The translations under genes and the position numbers were made by a program. Shown in pieces: positions 1 to 7,493 of a stretch of 64,000 nucleotides of DNA. Numbering within the stretch: position 1 is the stretch's first letter; each line of letters opens with the position of its first letter. Source of the stretch: Clostridia bacterium (GTDB taxonomy: Bacteria; Bacillota; Clostridia; Christensenellales; CAG-138); assembly GCA_017619735.1 (NCBI GenBank), contig JAFZRT010000040.1:1-64000 (forward strand). Direction: 5' to 3'. The notes beneath the pieces were generated by a model, which saw only the letters and a list, made by a program, of their open reading frames with translations, was not told the origin of the DNA and did not search any database.

Positions 1-655
1 GCTGTGCCTGGGAGAGAGAGGGGGTATTCTGCGAATAGTCCATCGCGTCAAGAAACTGCCTCTGCTCGTCATGGGTGAGATATGACAGCTCCACGGCGGG
101 GCTGAACGCGATCTCCTTGTTTTCCACCTTTTCCTGCACTTCGGGCAAAAGCTCGGTGAGGCGGATATAGCGGCGCACTTGGTCTCTGCTTGTCCCTGCT
201 TCTTCTGCGACTTTTTCGACAGATAACTTCTGTGCAATTCGCGTAGAAGTTGATTTACCCTCTAAATCCACGCGTTTCCCCTGATGTTTCAGCGCTTCCA
301 GCTTCATTTTGTACGCCTGCGCCCGTTCCATGGGGCTGATCGTTTCACGTTGCAGGTTGCTGTCCACCATAAGGATCACCGCCTCGTCGTCGGTAAGATT
401 GCGGACGATTGCCGGGATGGTTTTCAGCCCTGCAAGGTCTGCGGCGTAAAGCCGCCTGTGACCGGCTACCATTTCATATCCGCCCTCCGGGTCGGGACGG
501 ATGATGGCGGGGTTGAGAATCCCCACCTGCATGATGCTGTCTATCGTCTGCTGCATCAGCTCATCGTCCAGCACCTTGAATGGGTGGTTTCTGAATGGGT
601 GGATCTCAGACATCGGTATCTGCTGTACCTGTTCCCGGGGTTCCTGTTTTGGCAC
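1..655 (-). CDS. ParB/Spo0J-family partition protein (3' end off window)
   Basis: ParB-type DNA-binding/CTPase protein that would act in segregation or regulation of the mobile element. I translated it directly: a GTG start at 655 follows an AGGAGG ribosome-binding site, and the reading frame is open to the window edge (about 218 residues). The N-terminus has the ParB domain signature, with IHPFRNHPF near residue 18, then VAGHRRLYAA (the GHRR box of the CTP-binding ParB fold) and NLQRETISPMERA. A helix-turn-helix (KVAEEAGTSRDQVRRYIRL) follows. No parA lies between it and repA, which is unusual; it may lie downstream outside the window. The family assignment is firm, the exact role inferred. 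Confidence 0.85.
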   Translation of the reverse strand, partial: MPKQEPREQVQQIPMSEIHPFRNHPFKVLDDELMQQTIDSIMQVGILNPAIIRPDPEGGYEMVAGHRRLYAADLAGLKTIPAIVRNLTDDEAVILMVDSNLQRETISPMERAQAYKMKLEALKHQGKRVDLEGKSTSTRIAQKLSVEKVAEEAGTSRDQVRRYIRLTELLPEVQEKVENKEIAFSPAVELSYLTHDEQRQFLDAMDYSQNTPSLSQAQ

Positions 656-676
656 TGTTATCACCTCCTCGAAATG

Positions 677-703
677 ACAAAAGCCGCAGGCATTGCCTAC
701 GGC
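677..703 (-). terminator. Intrinsic terminator between repA and parB
   Basis: Immediately after the repA stop, the minus strand carries a hairpin with 9-bp arms (GCCGTAGGC / GCCTGCGGC, one G-U pair) and a 3-nt loop, followed by TTTTGT. The parB ribosome-binding site starts only about 10 nt further on. ParB is therefore either expressed by partial read-through or from a weak local promoter. Confidence 0.6.
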
Positions 704-1603
704 TTAGATGAATCCCTCCGACATATCGTGACTGACGAGACTTCGGTAGTAGTTCCCGATGGTCAGAGGGGCGTTATACAGGGTGGCTAAGAGATACTGG
801 CGCATATTGCGGATGCGGGTGGTGTTGTCCTTCAGACCGTCCATGACAAAGCGGATATGCTCACTGTCCAGCTTCAGGAACTGGCTCTTTACGACCTCCG
901 CGGGCTTGTCATCTCCGGAGATACGGACGGTGCTTCTGGTTGTACAGACCGTATCGACCATGAGCTCCAGTATTTCCGTGAGAATATCCCGGTCAAGCGG
1001 ATAGTCCTGCAAGAGAATCCCATACGAGATATTCTCCGAAATGATCTCTCTGTATCGGTCTCTCTGATTCACATCGCTTCTTTTCGATTCCCGTCCGTGA
1101 TCCTCTCTGAACGAAGTGAAGGGAAAAGAATCAGTATCACTACGTTCAGTATTATTATTCTCAGTATTATTAGATCGTGATTTTAACGGTTCTTGATCCG
1201 TGATTTTCACTTCTCCAGAATCGTGATTTTCACGATTCAAGAAACGTGATTCCGATGGGGTAACGAAGTTCTTTACATAGATGAGATTGGGCTTGCCGAG
1301 GCCCTGCCGTTTTCGCTCGATAAGACCGCACTTGCTTTCCAGCTCATACAGGAGCTTTCCGGCTTTCTGATCGGCACAGCCCATGGCCTCCATGATGTCC
1401 TCAATGGTAAAGATGATATACACCCGGTTTTCTTTATCCTGCCAGCCGTTCTTTGCCGAAAGGCTCATGCGGTCAAGCAGAAGTCCGTAGAGCACTTTGG
1501 CTTCTGCGGAGATAGCCTTAAACCGTTCCTCTGTGAACAGCACCTTGGGGATGCGATAGAAAGAGAACTGTTCAGACTCCGCGCCATAGAAGTAATCATA
1601 CAT
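704..1603 (-). CDS. repA: Replication initiator protein A (RepA_N family)
   Basis: Initiator for replication of the mobile element. Residues about 1-110 match the RepA_N domain: FYRIPKVLFTEERF, AKVLYGLLLDRMSLS, then IIFTIEDIMEAM (winged-helix region) and GLIERKRQGLGKPNLIYV. A polar, low-complexity linker (about 118-165, rich in N, T, S, E) leads to a C-terminal helical domain like that of ICE-encoded RepA proteins. I chose the ATG at 1603 because homologues start near MYDYFYG; a GTG at 1615 would add four residues but sits only one base after AAGGAG. Its start overlaps the end of the cysteine-rich gene. The linker-coding DNA carries four iterons (1176-1251), as expected for RepA_N replicons whose origin lies inside rep. 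Confidence 0.85.
   Translation of the reverse strand: MYDYFYGAESEQFSFYRIPKVLFTEERFKAISAEAKVLYGLLLDRMSLSAKNGWQDKENRVYIIFTIEDIMEAMGCADQKAGKLLYELESKCGLIERKRQGLGKPNLIYVKNFVTPSESRFLNRENHDSGEVKITDQEPLKSRSNNTENNNTERSDTDSFPFTSFREDHGRESKRSDVNQRDRYREIISENISYGILLQDYPLDRDILTEILELMVDTVCTTRSTVRISGDDKPAEVVKSQFLKLDSEHIRFVMDGLKDNTTRIRNMRQYLLATLYNAPLTIGNYYRSLVSHDMSEGFI
1176..1251. repeat. Four iterons at exact 23-bp spacing inside repA
   Basis: The plus strand has CGTGATT at 1176, 1199, 1222 and 1245, each exactly 23 bp apart. The first three extend to CGTGATTTT, and copies 2 and 3 to CGTGATTTTCAC. Copy 3 is also part of a palindrome, GAATCGTGA/TCACGATTC. Because 23 is not a multiple of 3, the repeats fall in different reading frames of repA, so selection acts on DNA rather than protein. 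The position in the centre of a RepA_N gene matches the known location of oriV in this plasmid family. Confidence 0.75.
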
Positions 1604-1883
1604 CGGGACCGTCACGCTCCTTCAGCAATCCCACGGCGCGCATGACCTCCTTGGTACACCACCCGATACAGGGAGAATCGCGTCCGTAGGGACAATTCCT
1701 GCACTCCGAAGCAGGTGCGGTATTCTCTTTATCTTCATCGTCGCGGAACTGAAATGCGGCCCTTTGATCTATTGGACAGCAGCAGCCGTCAGGGTAGACG
1801 CAGCCTTGTTTCTTTCCTTTCCAGTACAGACAGTACCGGCAGTCATATATGTTGTAGTCCCACGACTTGCCATACGCTCTCAC
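1596..1883 (-). CDS. Small cysteine-rich protein of the mobile element
   Basis: 95-residue protein of unknown function, first gene of the repA-parB unit. The GTG at 1883 is preceded by AAGGAGG with 7-nt spacing; upstream in-frame codons lack such a site. It contains ten cysteines (residues 15, 18, 28, 34, 35, 36, 61, 64, 72, 76), with CRYC, CCC, CRNC and CIGWC motifs and no signal peptide or membrane segment. This suggests one or two zinc or Fe-S sites in a cytoplasmic protein (inference). Its 3' end overlaps the repA start. Similar small Cys-rich genes accompany repA in gut Firmicute ICEs, but I know no assigned function. Confidence 0.65.
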   Translation of the reverse strand: MRAYGKSWDYNIYDCRYCLYWKGKKQGCVYPDGCCCPIDQRAAFQFRDDEDKENTAPASECRNCPYGRDSPCIGWCTKEVMRAVGLLKERDGPDV

Positions 1884-1913
1884 GCTTACACCTCCTTCCG
1901 CCCGCGTCGGGGC

Positions 1914-1966
1914 AAAAAAAAGCGCGCCTGCCAACCCATGCGTCACTTTGGGTAACAGACGCGCTA
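1914..1966 (-). terminator. Leader terminator upstream of the Cys-rich/repA operon
   Basis: On the minus strand, AGCGCGTCTGTTACCC pairs with GGGTTGGCAGGCGCGCT (small internal mismatches) around a loop of about 12 nt, followed directly by eight T residues. It lies 30 nt before the first gene of the rep operon, in the transcribed leader direction, so it would act as an attenuator rather than an end-of-gene terminator. Rep genes of this type are often controlled by transcriptional attenuation with an antisense RNA; that mechanism here is inferred. Confidence 0.6.
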
Positions 1967-2099
1967 TGTACGATAAACCATATTCGGATGTGCCAGATTA
2001 GGACAAATTCAGACATCTCCGTCAAACAATTTCGGGGAAAGAAAACACGGAAAGCGAGCACCAATCACAGCTCCATTTTACATGCTCAAAAGGCCTCAA

Positions 2100-2164
2100 T
2101 TTTCCCCCATTTTTTAACTCAAAACCACCTCAAAAATGAGTTTTCCCCCATTTTTAACTCAAAA
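2100..2164. repeat. Two near-identical 24-25 bp direct repeats, about 41 bp apart
   Basis: TTTTCCCCCAT followed by a T-run and AACTCAAAA occurs at 2100-2124 and 2141-2164 (one T different). Each copy is preceded by CCTCAA. They lie in the AT-rich, otherwise gene-free 1947-2296 stretch, between the leader terminator and the rpsI terminator. They could be integrase arm-type sites, replication-control sites or transcription-factor sites near the element end. I see no coding potential in this gap. Confidence 0.55.
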
Positions 2165-2231
2165 AAACAGGTTCAAAACCGGATAAATCAGGACAAAAAA
2201 CGCCAAACCAAAACAAAAGAATTTATATAGC

Positions 2232-2265
2232 AAAACCCCGGAAAACCTTGATTTTCCGGGGTTTT
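2232..2265 (-). terminator. Terminator after rpsI (bidirectional)
   Basis: Perfect 14-bp inverted repeat, AAAACCCCGGAAAA / TTTTCCGGGGTTTT, with a 6-nt loop. T-runs in both directions make it work for rpsI on the minus strand and for anything read from the element side. Confidence 0.85.
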
Positions 2266-2296
2266 TGAAGCATTTTGATACGGTTTGTACAGCAAT

Positions 2297-2692
2297 TTAT
2301 CTCTTGCTGAACTGAGGTGCGCGACGAGCGGCTTTGAGGCCGTACTTCTTGCGCTCCTTCATGCGAGGATCGCGGGTAAGGAAACCGGCCTTCTTAAGCT
2401 GACCGCGGAGCTCCGGATCAACGTTCAGGAGCGCGCGGGAGATGCCGTGACGGATAGCACCGGCCTGACCGGTGAAGCCGCCGCCGTATACGTTAACGAT
2501 AACGTCGTACTTGCCGAGGGTGTCGGTAAGCTTCATGGGATCGCGGACGATCATCTTGAGGGTCTCATAACCGAAATACTCGTCGATGTCCCTCTTGTTG
2601 ATGGTGATGACGCCGGTGCCGGGAACGAGGCGGACCCTGGCAACGGACTTTTTACGCCTGCCTGTACCGAGATACTGAGTAACGTTTGCCAT
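2297..2692 (-). CDS. rpsI: 30S ribosomal protein S9
   Basis: Small-subunit ribosomal protein whose C-terminal tail reaches the P-site tRNA. 131 residues, normal for the family. Signature features are [14 protein letters not shown] near the N-terminus, [15 protein letters not shown] in the middle, and a basic C-terminus ending in QFSKR. It is second in the rplM-rpsI operon, 19 nt after rplM. Its 3' end marks the border with the mobile element; the final codons are intact, so any insertion left a functional gene end. Confidence 0.97.
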   Translation of the reverse strand: MANVTQYLGTGRRKKSVARVRLVPGTGVITINKRDIDEYFGYETLKMIVRDPMKLTDTLGKYDVIVNVYGGGFTGQAGAIRHGISRALLNVDPELRGQLKKAGFLTRDPRMKERKKYGLKAARRAPQFSKR

Positions 2693-2711
2693 AATCTAAT
2701 CCTCCTCCCGA

Positions 2712-3143
2712 TTATTTGAGCACGAGAACCTCGGGCTTCTGGGCGGCCTGCTTATGCTCGGCGCCGCGATAAATGCGGACCTTCGTAAGCATCTGCCTGC
2801 CAAGGGGACCCTTGGGCATCATGCAGCGGATTGCTTCGTAAACGGCGAATTCGGGCTTCTTGGCCATGAGATCACGGTACTTGACTTCCTTCAGTCCGCC
2901 GGGATAGCTGCTGTGATGACGATAAAGCTTCTCATCAAGCTTCCTGCCGGTCAGAACGACCTTATCGGCGTTGATGATGATAACGTGATCGCCGCAGTCA
3001 ACGTGCGGGGTATAGATCGGCTTATGCTTGCCGCGGAGAATGGCGGCTACCTGAGACGCGAGACGGCCGAGCACCATGCCCTCCGCATCCACGAGATACC
3101 ACTTGCGTTCCACGGTCTCTGCCTTTGCCATATAGCTCTTCAT
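2712..3143 (-). CDS. rplM: 50S ribosomal protein L13
   Basis: Early-assembly large-subunit ribosomal protein, 143 residues. The family landmarks are all present: [46 protein letters not shown] and MLPKG-type [11 protein letters not shown]. It is first in the rplM-rpsI operon, preceded by a perfect sigma-A promoter and a leader of about 100 nt that probably carries the autoregulatory L13 RNA element. The start codon follows GGAGGTC. Confidence 0.97.
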   Translation of the reverse strand: MKSYMAKAETVERKWYLVDAEGMVLGRLASQVAAILRGKHKPIYTPHVDCGDHVIIINADKVVLTGRKLDEKLYRHHSSYPGGLKEVKYRDLMAKKPEFAVYEAIRCMMPKGPLGRQMLTKVRIYRGAEHKQAAQKPEVLVLK

Positions 3144-3243
3144 GCAATGACCTCCAATAGGTTGTACAAATTGATTCTGCGCTTATAATGGATCACCACG
3201 TTCGGGGCTAGTGACCGTGCTACTCCACCATAAACAAAGCACA
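3144..3243 (-). promoter_or_regulatory. Probable L13 leader RNA
   Basis: The transcript from the rplM promoter has a leader of about 100 nt that can fold: for example UCACUA pairs with UGGUGA around GCCCCGAACG, within an outer AUGG/CCAU helix. Firmicute rplM leaders often carry the autogenous L13 leader motif. I recognise the position and the presence of a stem, not a full covariance match. Confidence 0.5.
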
Positions 3244-3249
3244 GCGGCT

Positions 3250-3278
3250 ATTATATCTCCAAATAAAGCCGCTGTCAA
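3250..3278 (-). promoter_or_regulatory. Consensus sigma-A promoter of rplM-rpsI
   Basis: TTGACA (3278-3273) and TATAAT (3255-3250) with exactly 17 bp between them, a perfect consensus on the minus strand. This fits strong ribosomal-protein expression. Confidence 0.92.
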
Positions 3279-3309
3279 GCACTAAATAGCCGAAAAAGCT
3301 ATATTTTAA

Positions 3310-4797
3310 CTATATATTTTTGATGGAGAACTCGTCGGGACGAAGCAGCGGATCGGGCCTCGGTTCTATCCTCAGGGAGCCGAACCCGGGGGTAAGCGCC
3401 TTCTCCTCCGCGATGCAGCGCTCCGCGAGCTTGAGCACCTCCGGATGGGCGGCGACGGAGAACGATGTCTCGCTCCGGTCGTACTCGATGCGGGACATTA
3501 TCTCGTTTACGAGCTTCATCGCGGCGCTCTTATATGAGAGCACCTTCCCCGTCCCCCCGCAGTACGGGCAATCCTGCTGCAGCGCGGCGGAGATGTTCAT
3601 GCCGAGCTTCTTGCGGGTGACCTCAACGAGGCCGAGATGCGTCATGCCGAGCACGACGGTCTTCGTGCTGTCGCAGCGCAGCGCGTCGCCGAGTGCGGAA
3701 ATGACCTCCGCGCGGTCCTGCTCGTCGTTCATGTCGATAAAGTCGATAATGACTATGCCGCCGATATCCCTCAGACGCAGCTGCCTCGCTATTTCGAAAG
3801 CCGCTTCCTTGTTGGTCTCCACGATGGTCCTGTCGAGACTGACGCTGCCGACGTATTTGCCCGTATTAACATCAATGCTCGTCAGGGCTTCCGTCTGATC
3901 GATGACGATGTATGCGCCGCTCTTCAGCCACACGCGTCTCGAAAGCGCGGCGTCGATAGCCTCCTCCGCTCCGTATTTGTCGAATAGGCCGACGCCGTCA
4001 TAGTATTCGATCTTTTCCCGATCGTCTGGAGCGACGAGCGAGGATATGAGCTCGAACTGCTTTTTGTCGTTCACGACGAGCTTTTTCACGTTGCCGGTGA
4101 AGAGATCGCGCATCGTCCTGAACACGAGGGAATCGTCCCTGTGTATGAGGCAGGGGGCCTTTACCTCGTTATAGCGGCGCTTGATCTGCTCCCAGTCCCT
4201 TACGAGGGCGTCGAGATCCTGCTTTATCGTATCCTCGTCGAGGCCTTCGGCGGCGGTCCTGACGATCACGCCGGCGCCGGCGGGGAGCGCCTCGCCCACT
4301 ATCCTCTTGAGGCGTTTGCGCTCATGCTCGGACAGTATCCTTTTGCTTATGCCGATAAACTCGACCGTGGGCAGGAACACGAGGTTCCTTCCCGGGAGGG
4401 AGATATGGGTGCTTGCCCTAGCTCCCTTCGTGCCCATTGGCTCCTTGACGATCTGGATCATTATGTCCTGGCCGTTCCTGATGATGTCGCAGATCATGGA
4501 CGGAGTGAGTTTTTCCTCGAGCTGATCCTCATCGGCGAATGGCCCCTCCGGCTTAATGTCGCCCGCGTAGAGGAAGGCGTTCTTCTCCTCGTTTATGTTT
4601 ATGAACGCGGCGAACATGCCGGGAAGCACGTTCTGCACCTTGCCCTTATAGATATTGCCGACCAGTCTTTCCCTGTCGCGGCGTTCGATGTAGAACTCCA
4701 CGGGAACGCCGTCCTCAAGAAGCATCACCCGCGTGCGGTAGCGGTTGACGTCAACAAGTATCGTCTTTTCGGCGTTGTCGTTGAGGCGGGTCTTCAT
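3310..4797 (-). CDS. rng: Ribonuclease E/G family endoribonuclease
   Basis: Single-strand endoribonuclease for rRNA and mRNA processing. 495 residues, about the size of RNase G, with no long RNase E-type C-terminal scaffold. An S1 domain (about 37-120, GNIYKGKVQNVLPGMFAAFI) is followed by the RNase H-like and DNase I-like regions. The catalytic Asp motifs are SIDVNTGKYVG and IIDFIDM, and the zinc-link CPYCGGTGKV is present. It is the last gene of a three-gene unit with TIGR03936 and TIGR03960 and starts 17 nt after them, behind GGAGAA. The 3' flank to the rplM promoter has only a weak stem. Confidence 0.93.
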   Translation of the reverse strand: MKTRLNDNAEKTILVDVNRYRTRVMLLEDGVPVEFYIERRDRERLVGNIYKGKVQNVLPGMFAAFININEEKNAFLYAGDIKPEGPFADEDQLEEKLTPSMICDIIRNGQDIMIQIVKEPMGTKGARASTHISLPGRNLVFLPTVEFIGISKRILSEHERKRLKRIVGEALPAGAGVIVRTAAEGLDEDTIKQDLDALVRDWEQIKRRYNEVKAPCLIHRDDSLVFRTMRDLFTGNVKKLVVNDKKQFELISSLVAPDDREKIEYYDGVGLFDKYGAEEAIDAALSRRVWLKSGAYIVIDQTEALTSIDVNTGKYVGSVSLDRTIVETNKEAAFEIARQLRLRDIGGIVIIDFIDMNDEQDRAEVISALGDALRCDSTKTVVLGMTHLGLVEVTRKKLGMNISAALQQDCPYCGGTGKVLSYKSAAMKLVNEIMSRIEYDRSETSFSVAAHPEVLKLAERCIAEEKALTPGFGSLRIEPRPDPLLRPDEFSIKNI

Positions 4798-4814
4798 ATC
4801 GTTCTCCGAATAGG

Positions 4815-5480
4815 TTATTTGAGCGCTTCCCTGTCGAGCTCGATCCTTACGCGTTCGATCCGGGCGGCGCCGCTTGTCCCGAGTTTTTCATACAGCTCGC
4901 CCAGCAGGGTTTCGGGGTTCAGTCCTCCCTCTGCCGTGAGCTTGCCTGTCATGGAGAAGAACGCCGTGTTCCCCTCCGTTTTCACGAGCTCCATGCTTAT
5001 CACCATGGGCCTTATGTCGACGGGCTTTATTCCGCCCTTTGTCTTTTTCATCACGACTATTTCGGAGGCGAGCAGATCCGCGATCGCTTGTTTTATGCCG
5101 TCCGCGTCCGCCGGGCCCGGGAACGCGACCTCTGCAAAGTAATCGGCAGACCTCATTGCGGAGGTCAGGCTTTTTCTCGATTCGCCGAGGTCGAACACCT
5201 CCGCTATGCGCACGCCGTCGGGAAGTACGCTTTCGACCGCGCTCCTGAACGCATCCGTGGTCATCGGCTCGGTCAGCATTACGTCCAGATACTCTCCCCT
5301 GCTGGTCATGCCGACGGAGAGCGCAGTGGCGAACGATACGAGCGGATGGGGATTGAAGCCCTGCGAGTACGCAAGGGGCAGCTTCGCCCTGCGGAAAGCG
5401 CGCTGGAACAGCCTCTGCACGTCGAGGTGAGAGACGAACCTGACCGGATCTTCCTTTGTGAATACGACCGCAAGTCTCAT
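4815..5480 (-). CDS. TIGR03936 family radical-SAM-associated protein (DUF2344)
   Basis: Conserved 221-residue partner of the radical SAM protein encoded just upstream. The N-terminus has the family signature VRFVSHLDVQRLFQRAFRR and YSQGFNPHPLVSFATALSVG. It has no cysteine cluster of its own. Its ATG overlaps the stop of the upstream gene (ATGA), and in several lineages the two proteins are fused, which argues for a physical or functional complex. The function is unknown; involvement in tRNA or rRNA modification next to RNase G is only a guess from context. Confidence 0.88.
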   Translation of the reverse strand: MRLAVVFTKEDPVRFVSHLDVQRLFQRAFRRAKLPLAYSQGFNPHPLVSFATALSVGMTSRGEYLDVMLTEPMTTDAFRSAVESVLPDGVRIAEVFDLGESRKSLTSAMRSADYFAEVAFPGPADADGIKQAIADLLASEIVVMKKTKGGIKPVDIRPMVISMELVKTEGNTAFFSMTGKLTAEGGLNPETLLGELYEKLGTSGAARIERVRIELDREALK

Positions 5481-7348
5481 TCCGATACCTCCGTGCGCCC
5501 GCGGCAGATCACAGCGGAGCGTCTGCCGAAACAGCCGTTGCAGCCCTTTCTGCAGTCGCGGGTCGTGACCTCGTCATATGCCTTCTCATGCTCGCGCTTC
5601 AGGTAATCCATGCAGACTATCGCGTCCATGTGCTGCCAAGCGAGCGGCTCGTCCGTGCCGATACGGCGATTGGCATACTGCTCCACGGTCAAGCCGTTCT
5701 CCGCGAACGCGGCTTCCCATGCGGGCTTGTTGAAATGCTCGTCCCAGGAATCGAGCCGCGCGCCGTGCTCATAAGCGGATATCAGCACCTCCGAAAGCCG
5801 TCTGTCGCCGCGTGCGAAGGCGGCTTCGAGGCGGCTCGTCTCGGAGAAGTGGCAGGAGAACTCGACGCCCCTTATGCCCTTCAGCGCCTGTCTTAACAGC
5901 GCCTGACGCCTCAGCACCTCGGATACCTCTATCTGCGGCTCCCATTGGAACGGCGTGAAGGGCTTCGGTACGAAAGTGGATGCGGAGACTGTGCAGCGCA
6001 GGCCCTTGCCGCGGAGCTCCTTCGGCATGGAATAGAACTCTCGGCTGACCTTTCGCGCGAGCTCCGCTATTCCGAGCACGTCCTCGTCGGTCTCGGTGGG
6101 AAGGCCTATCATGAAATAGAGCTTTACCCCGTGCCAGCCCGCGACGAAAGCGTCGTGCACCGACCTCAAAAGATCCTCCTCCGTAACGCCCTTGTTTATG
6201 ACGTCCCTCAGCCGCTGCGTTCCGGCCTCCGGCGCGAATGTCAAACCGGTCTTGCGGACCTTCTGTATCTTTTCGAGATCGTCCTTCAGGAATGAATCTA
6301 TGCGCAGAGAGGGCAGCGAGACGCTGACCCTGTCCTTTTCGTAGCGGTCGAGTATAAGGGGAACGAGCTCGTGGATGTGTGAATAGTCGCCGCTCGAAAG
6401 CGAGAACAGCGATATCTCGTCATAGCCGGTGCAGTCGAGCGATTCGTCGGTCTGCTTTATCACTGTGGACATCTCGCGCTCGCGGACGGGGCGGTAGATG
6501 AATCCCGCCTGGCAGAACCTGCATCCTCTGGTGCATCCGCGGAATATCTCGAGAGCGACGCGGTCGTGGACTATGCTCATGTAGGGCACGACGAGCTTGC
6601 CCGTGTACTGTGCGGCGTCGAGGTCTTCGACAATACGGCGCTCGATGCTGTCCGGCGCGTCGGGATCGAGCTTGACCAGGCGGCCGAAATTGCCGTTGTC
6701 GTCATACTCGGCGGAGTAATAACCCGGCACGTATACGCCCTTAATGCGGGAAAGTCGCTTCAAAAGCTCCGCCTTTTTGCCGCCCGTGCGCTTCCAGTCC
6801 GTATAGACGTCCATGAACTCGTTCATGACCTCTTCGCCGTCGCCGAAAACGAGAGCGTCCATTATGTCGGCGACCGGCTCCGGATTGCAGACGCAGGGAC
6901 CGCCCGCGATTATGAGGGGGGCCTCCTCCCGCCTGTCGCGGCTCCTGAAGGGGACGCCGGCAAGATCGAGCACGGTGAGGATATTCGTATAGCACATCTC
7001 GTACAGGAGCGAAAAGCCGATGACGTCGAATTCGCCGAGAGGGGTGCCCGTCTCGAGAGAATAGATCGGCAGGCCGTTTTTGCGGAGCTCGTCCTCCATG
7101 TCGAACCACGGAGCGTACGCGCGTTCGCAGTAGGTGTCGTCCCTCTCGTTGAGGACGTTGTAGATGATTCGGGAGCCCAGATGGCTCATGCCTATCTCGT
7201 ACACGTCGGGGAAACAGAGGGCAAAACGGCAGAGCTTTCCGCCGTCCGGCGCGGAAAGATCCTTCACGCGCATGTTAAGCTCCCCGCCCGTGTAGCGGGA
7301 GGGCTTTTCGACTTTCTTCAATATGCTGTTCAGCAGGGTCCTGTCCAA
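5477..7348 (-). CDS. TIGR03960 family B12-binding-domain radical SAM protein
   Basis: 623-residue radical SAM enzyme. The N-terminal half (to about residue 250) resembles a cobalamin-binding Rossmann region, with YEIGMSHLGSRIIYNVLNER and a GFSLLYEMCYTNIL stretch. The radical SAM core follows with FRGCTRGCRFCQAGF, giving the CxxxCxxC [4Fe-4S] site. The C-terminus carries two more cysteines in RKGCNGCFGRR. It leads the operon with TIGR03936 and rng, behind a TTGCCA-17-TATAAT promoter. Substrate and reaction are not known; the family is widespread in Firmicutes. Confidence 0.9.
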   Translation of the reverse strand: MDRTLLNSILKKVEKPSRYTGGELNMRVKDLSAPDGGKLCRFALCFPDVYEIGMSHLGSRIIYNVLNERDDTYCERAYAPWFDMEDELRKNGLPIYSLETGTPLGEFDVIGFSLLYEMCYTNILTVLDLAGVPFRSRDRREEAPLIIAGGPCVCNPEPVADIMDALVFGDGEEVMNEFMDVYTDWKRTGGKKAELLKRLSRIKGVYVPGYYSAEYDDNGNFGRLVKLDPDAPDSIERRIVEDLDAAQYTGKLVVPYMSIVHDRVALEIFRGCTRGCRFCQAGFIYRPVREREMSTVIKQTDESLDCTGYDEISLFSLSSGDYSHIHELVPLILDRYEKDRVSVSLPSLRIDSFLKDDLEKIQKVRKTGLTFAPEAGTQRLRDVINKGVTEEDLLRSVHDAFVAGWHGVKLYFMIGLPTETDEDVLGIAELARKVSREFYSMPKELRGKGLRCTVSASTFVPKPFTPFQWEPQIEVSEVLRRQALLRQALKGIRGVEFSCHFSETSRLEAAFARGDRRLSEVLISAYEHGARLDSWDEHFNKPAWEAAFAENGLTVEQYANRRIGTDEPLAWQHMDAIVCMDYLKREHEKAYDEVTTRDCRKGCNGCFGRRSAVICRGRTEVSE

Positions 7349-7386
7349 AGCTTCCTCCGATGTCAGAACATACTTTTCATCATCTC

Positions 7387-7415
7387 ATTATAATACAAAA
7401 AGACGTTTGTGGCAA
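7387..7415 (-). promoter_or_regulatory. Promoter of the TIGR03960-TIGR03936-rng operon
   Basis: TTGCCA (7415-7410) and TATAAT (7392-7387) with a 17-bp spacer on the minus strand, 39 nt before the first start codon. Confidence 0.85.
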
Positions 7416-7493
7416 CAAAAGAAACCGCCTTGGCGATAATTATTGTCATGCCGTGCGAATAGTAAATAGTAGACTGTATTTCGGAGGAGACCC

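Larger units (their letters stand above)
1..2230. mobile_element. End of an integrated conjugative/plasmid-like element (partial)
   Basis: Three genes typical of clostridial ICEs and RepA_N plasmids (ParB-like partition protein, RepA_N initiator, small cysteine-rich protein) lie together on the minus strand, and the cluster stops just beyond the 3' end of rpsI. The stretch also has AT-rich non-coding DNA with direct repeats (2040-2230), unlike the GC-rich chromosome to its right. The far end, integrase and transfer genes are outside the window, so the boundary is inferred. The 3' end of rpsI is a known ICE integration site in streptococci (established knowledge); no att duplication can be shown here because only one side is visible. 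Confidence 0.6.

Noticed and set aside
1140-1260. CRISPR-like repeats in repA.
   Set aside because: Repeats are short (7-12 bp), 23 bp apart and inside a coding sequence; they are iterons, not a repeat-spacer array. No CRISPR array was seen elsewhere.
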